Positions 6,287-6,729 of a DNA stretch of 6,729 bases are shown here, piece after piece (position 1 is the stretch's first letter; each line of letters begins with the position of its first letter). The translations under genes were made by a program, and so were the position numbers. The stretch covers positions 1 to 6,729 of the forward strand of contig UQZC01000091.1 of assembly GCA_900545505.1 (NCBI GenBank), given 5' to 3'. The notes beneath the pieces are model-generated. The model was given only the letters and a program-made list of their open reading frames with translations, was not told the DNA's origin and did not search any database. The stretch is from an uncultured Collinsella sp. (lineage in GTDB: Bacteria; Actinomycetota; Coriobacteriia; Coriobacteriales; Coriobacteriaceae).

Positions 6287-6314
6287 TTCACATTTGGTTG
6301 CATTTATGGATAAT
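6287..6314 (+). promoter_or_regulatory. Rubrerythrin promoter
   Basis: TTCACA (6287-6292) and GATAAT (6309-6314), each 5 of 6 to the sigma-70 consensus, are separated by 16 nt in an AT-rich patch (about 6241-6318) that contrasts with the GC-rich surroundings. Transcription would start near 6321, leaving a leader of roughly 78 nt before the rubrerythrin ATG. Confidence 0.6.
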
Positions 6315-6333
6315 AGAACCCGTCAAGACGCAC

Positions 6334-6362
6334 GTCCGGAGAGGGCCCTTACGGGACCGGAC
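6334..6362 (+). other. Leader RNA stem-loop upstream of rubrerythrin
   Basis: GTCCGG (6334-6339) pairs with CCGGAC (6357-6362), with an inner CCC-TTAC-GGG hairpin. It lies wholly in the predicted rubrerythrin leader. No known riboswitch class is recognised and no T-run follows, so it may act as an RNA stabiliser or regulator. Confidence 0.35.
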
Positions 6363-6378
6363 AAGCGCCCCATCGCCA

Positions 6379-6395
6379 TCGATCGAAAGGATCGA
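6379..6395 (+). promoter_or_regulatory. Small hairpin around the rubrerythrin Shine-Dalgarno
   Basis: TCGATC (6379-6384) and GATCGA (6390-6395) form a 6-bp stem around GAAAG. The Shine-Dalgarno AAAGGA (6386-6391), 7 nt before ATG 6399, is partly in the loop and partly in the 3' arm. It may moderately modulate translation; the stem is short and could be chance. Confidence 0.3.
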
Positions 6396-6398
6396 ATC

Positions 6399-6729
6399 AT
6401 GAAGTTTGTTTGCCCCGTTTGCGGTTATGTGGAAGAGTTCGACGGCGACCAGCTGCCCGAGGACTTCAAGTGCCCCCAGTGCGGCGTTCCCGGTTCTCGT
6501 TTCTTGAAGCAGGAGGAGGGTCAGCTCGAGTGGGCTGCCGAGCACGTCGTGGGCGTCGCCAAGATGGAGGGCGTCTCCGAGGACATCGTTGCCGACCTGC
6601 GCGCCAACTTTGAGGGCGAGTGCTCTGAGGTCGGTATGTACCTGGCCATGGCTCGCGTCGCTCATCGCGAGGGCTATCCCGAGATCGGCCTGTACTGGGA
6701 GAAGGCTGCAGGGAAACTGGGGCGCCCGG
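6399..6729 (+). CDS. Rubrerythrin with N-terminal rubredoxin-like domain (partial)
   Basis: The frame opens at ATG 6399 and runs off the right edge after 110 residues. A rubredoxin-like zinc/iron knuckle comes first (CPVCG, Cys5/Cys8; CPQCG, Cys25/Cys28), then a ferritin-like diiron domain beginning about residue 44, with FEGECSEVGMY (71-81; Glu72, Glu74, Glu77) and GYPEIGLYWEKAA (92-104). Rubredoxin-first order is that of reverse rubrerythrins, which reduce hydrogen peroxide in the cytoplasm of anaerobes. The AAAGGA Shine-Dalgarno lies 7 nt upstream. Family members continue after EKAA with a Glu-rich stretch of EEAEHA type supplying an ExxH ligand; here the frame reads GKLGRP instead, so the last ~20 bases are suspect. 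The full gene should be about 180-190 codons. Confidence 0.88.
   Translation, partial: MKFVCPVCGYVEEFDGDQLPEDFKCPQCGVPGSRFLKQEEGQLEWAAEHVVGVAKMEGVSEDIVADLRANFEGECSEVGMYLAMARVAHREGYPEIGLYWEKAAGKLGRP

Noticed and set aside
1..6729. CRISPR arrays, tRNA or rRNA genes, insertion sequences
   Set aside because: No regularly spaced repeats, cloverleaf sequences, rRNA signatures or transposase-like proteins were seen on either strand.

Overview
The window looks like chromosomal DNA from a gut anaerobe of the class Coriobacteriia (Actinomycetota), most probably Collinsella or a close relative. This is inferred from the moderately high GC, AGGAGG/GAGGAG ribosome binding sites, and recognised protein types (DUF2130 protein with a CPHCG start, iron-type alcohol dehydrogenase beginning with a CRTYQTVFRIA-like stretch, rubredoxin-first rubrerythrin). 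No taxonomic search was possible. Nearly everything is on the minus strand; only the rubrerythrin gene at the right edge is on the plus strand.

From right to left: a plus-strand rubrerythrin gene starts at 6399 and runs off the window. Divergent from it is a two-gene unit for alcohol/aldehyde oxidoreduction: iron-containing alcohol dehydrogenase (6142-4922) and a class-3-type aldehyde dehydrogenase (4912-3533). The two are 9 bp apart, and the second gene's Shine-Dalgarno overlaps the first gene's stop. They would interconvert an alcohol, its aldehyde and the acid; the substrate cannot be read from sequence. The 256-bp divergent region holds two related inverted repeats 64 bp apart that look like operators, a good promoter for rubrerythrin, and structured leader RNA. 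A long hairpin at 3491-3524 ends the dehydrogenase unit.

Between this unit and the next genes lies a 425-bp stretch (3108-3532) without a normal gene. It contains a 27-codon hydrophobic ORF (3427-3344) whose Shine-Dalgarno sits inside a hairpin, resembling small type I toxin or other small membrane peptide genes. A hairpin that folds better on the opposite strand overlaps its 3' end. The remainder (3108-3343) shows no convincing gene.

The left part is a likely minus-strand operon: a stand-alone HIRAN-domain protein (3107-2781), a 59-residue charge-segregated protein of unknown function (2762-2583), and a calcineurin-like metallophosphoesterase (2516-1971). It is followed by two overlapping hairpins, the second a canonical intrinsic terminator. 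Last comes a DUF2130/PD-(D/E)XK nuclease-fold gene (1830-47), broken by a frameshift at a 15-bp near-identical direct repeat; removing one 26-nt repeat period restores a 585-residue frame.

The most interesting items are the frameshifting repeat, the 27-residue peptide with its sequestered ribosome binding site and possible antisense partner, the paired operator-like sites, the interlocked hairpins after the phosphoesterase gene, and the rubrerythrin reading frame losing its expected EEAEHA-type metal motif in the last ~20 bases, which may be an edge artefact.
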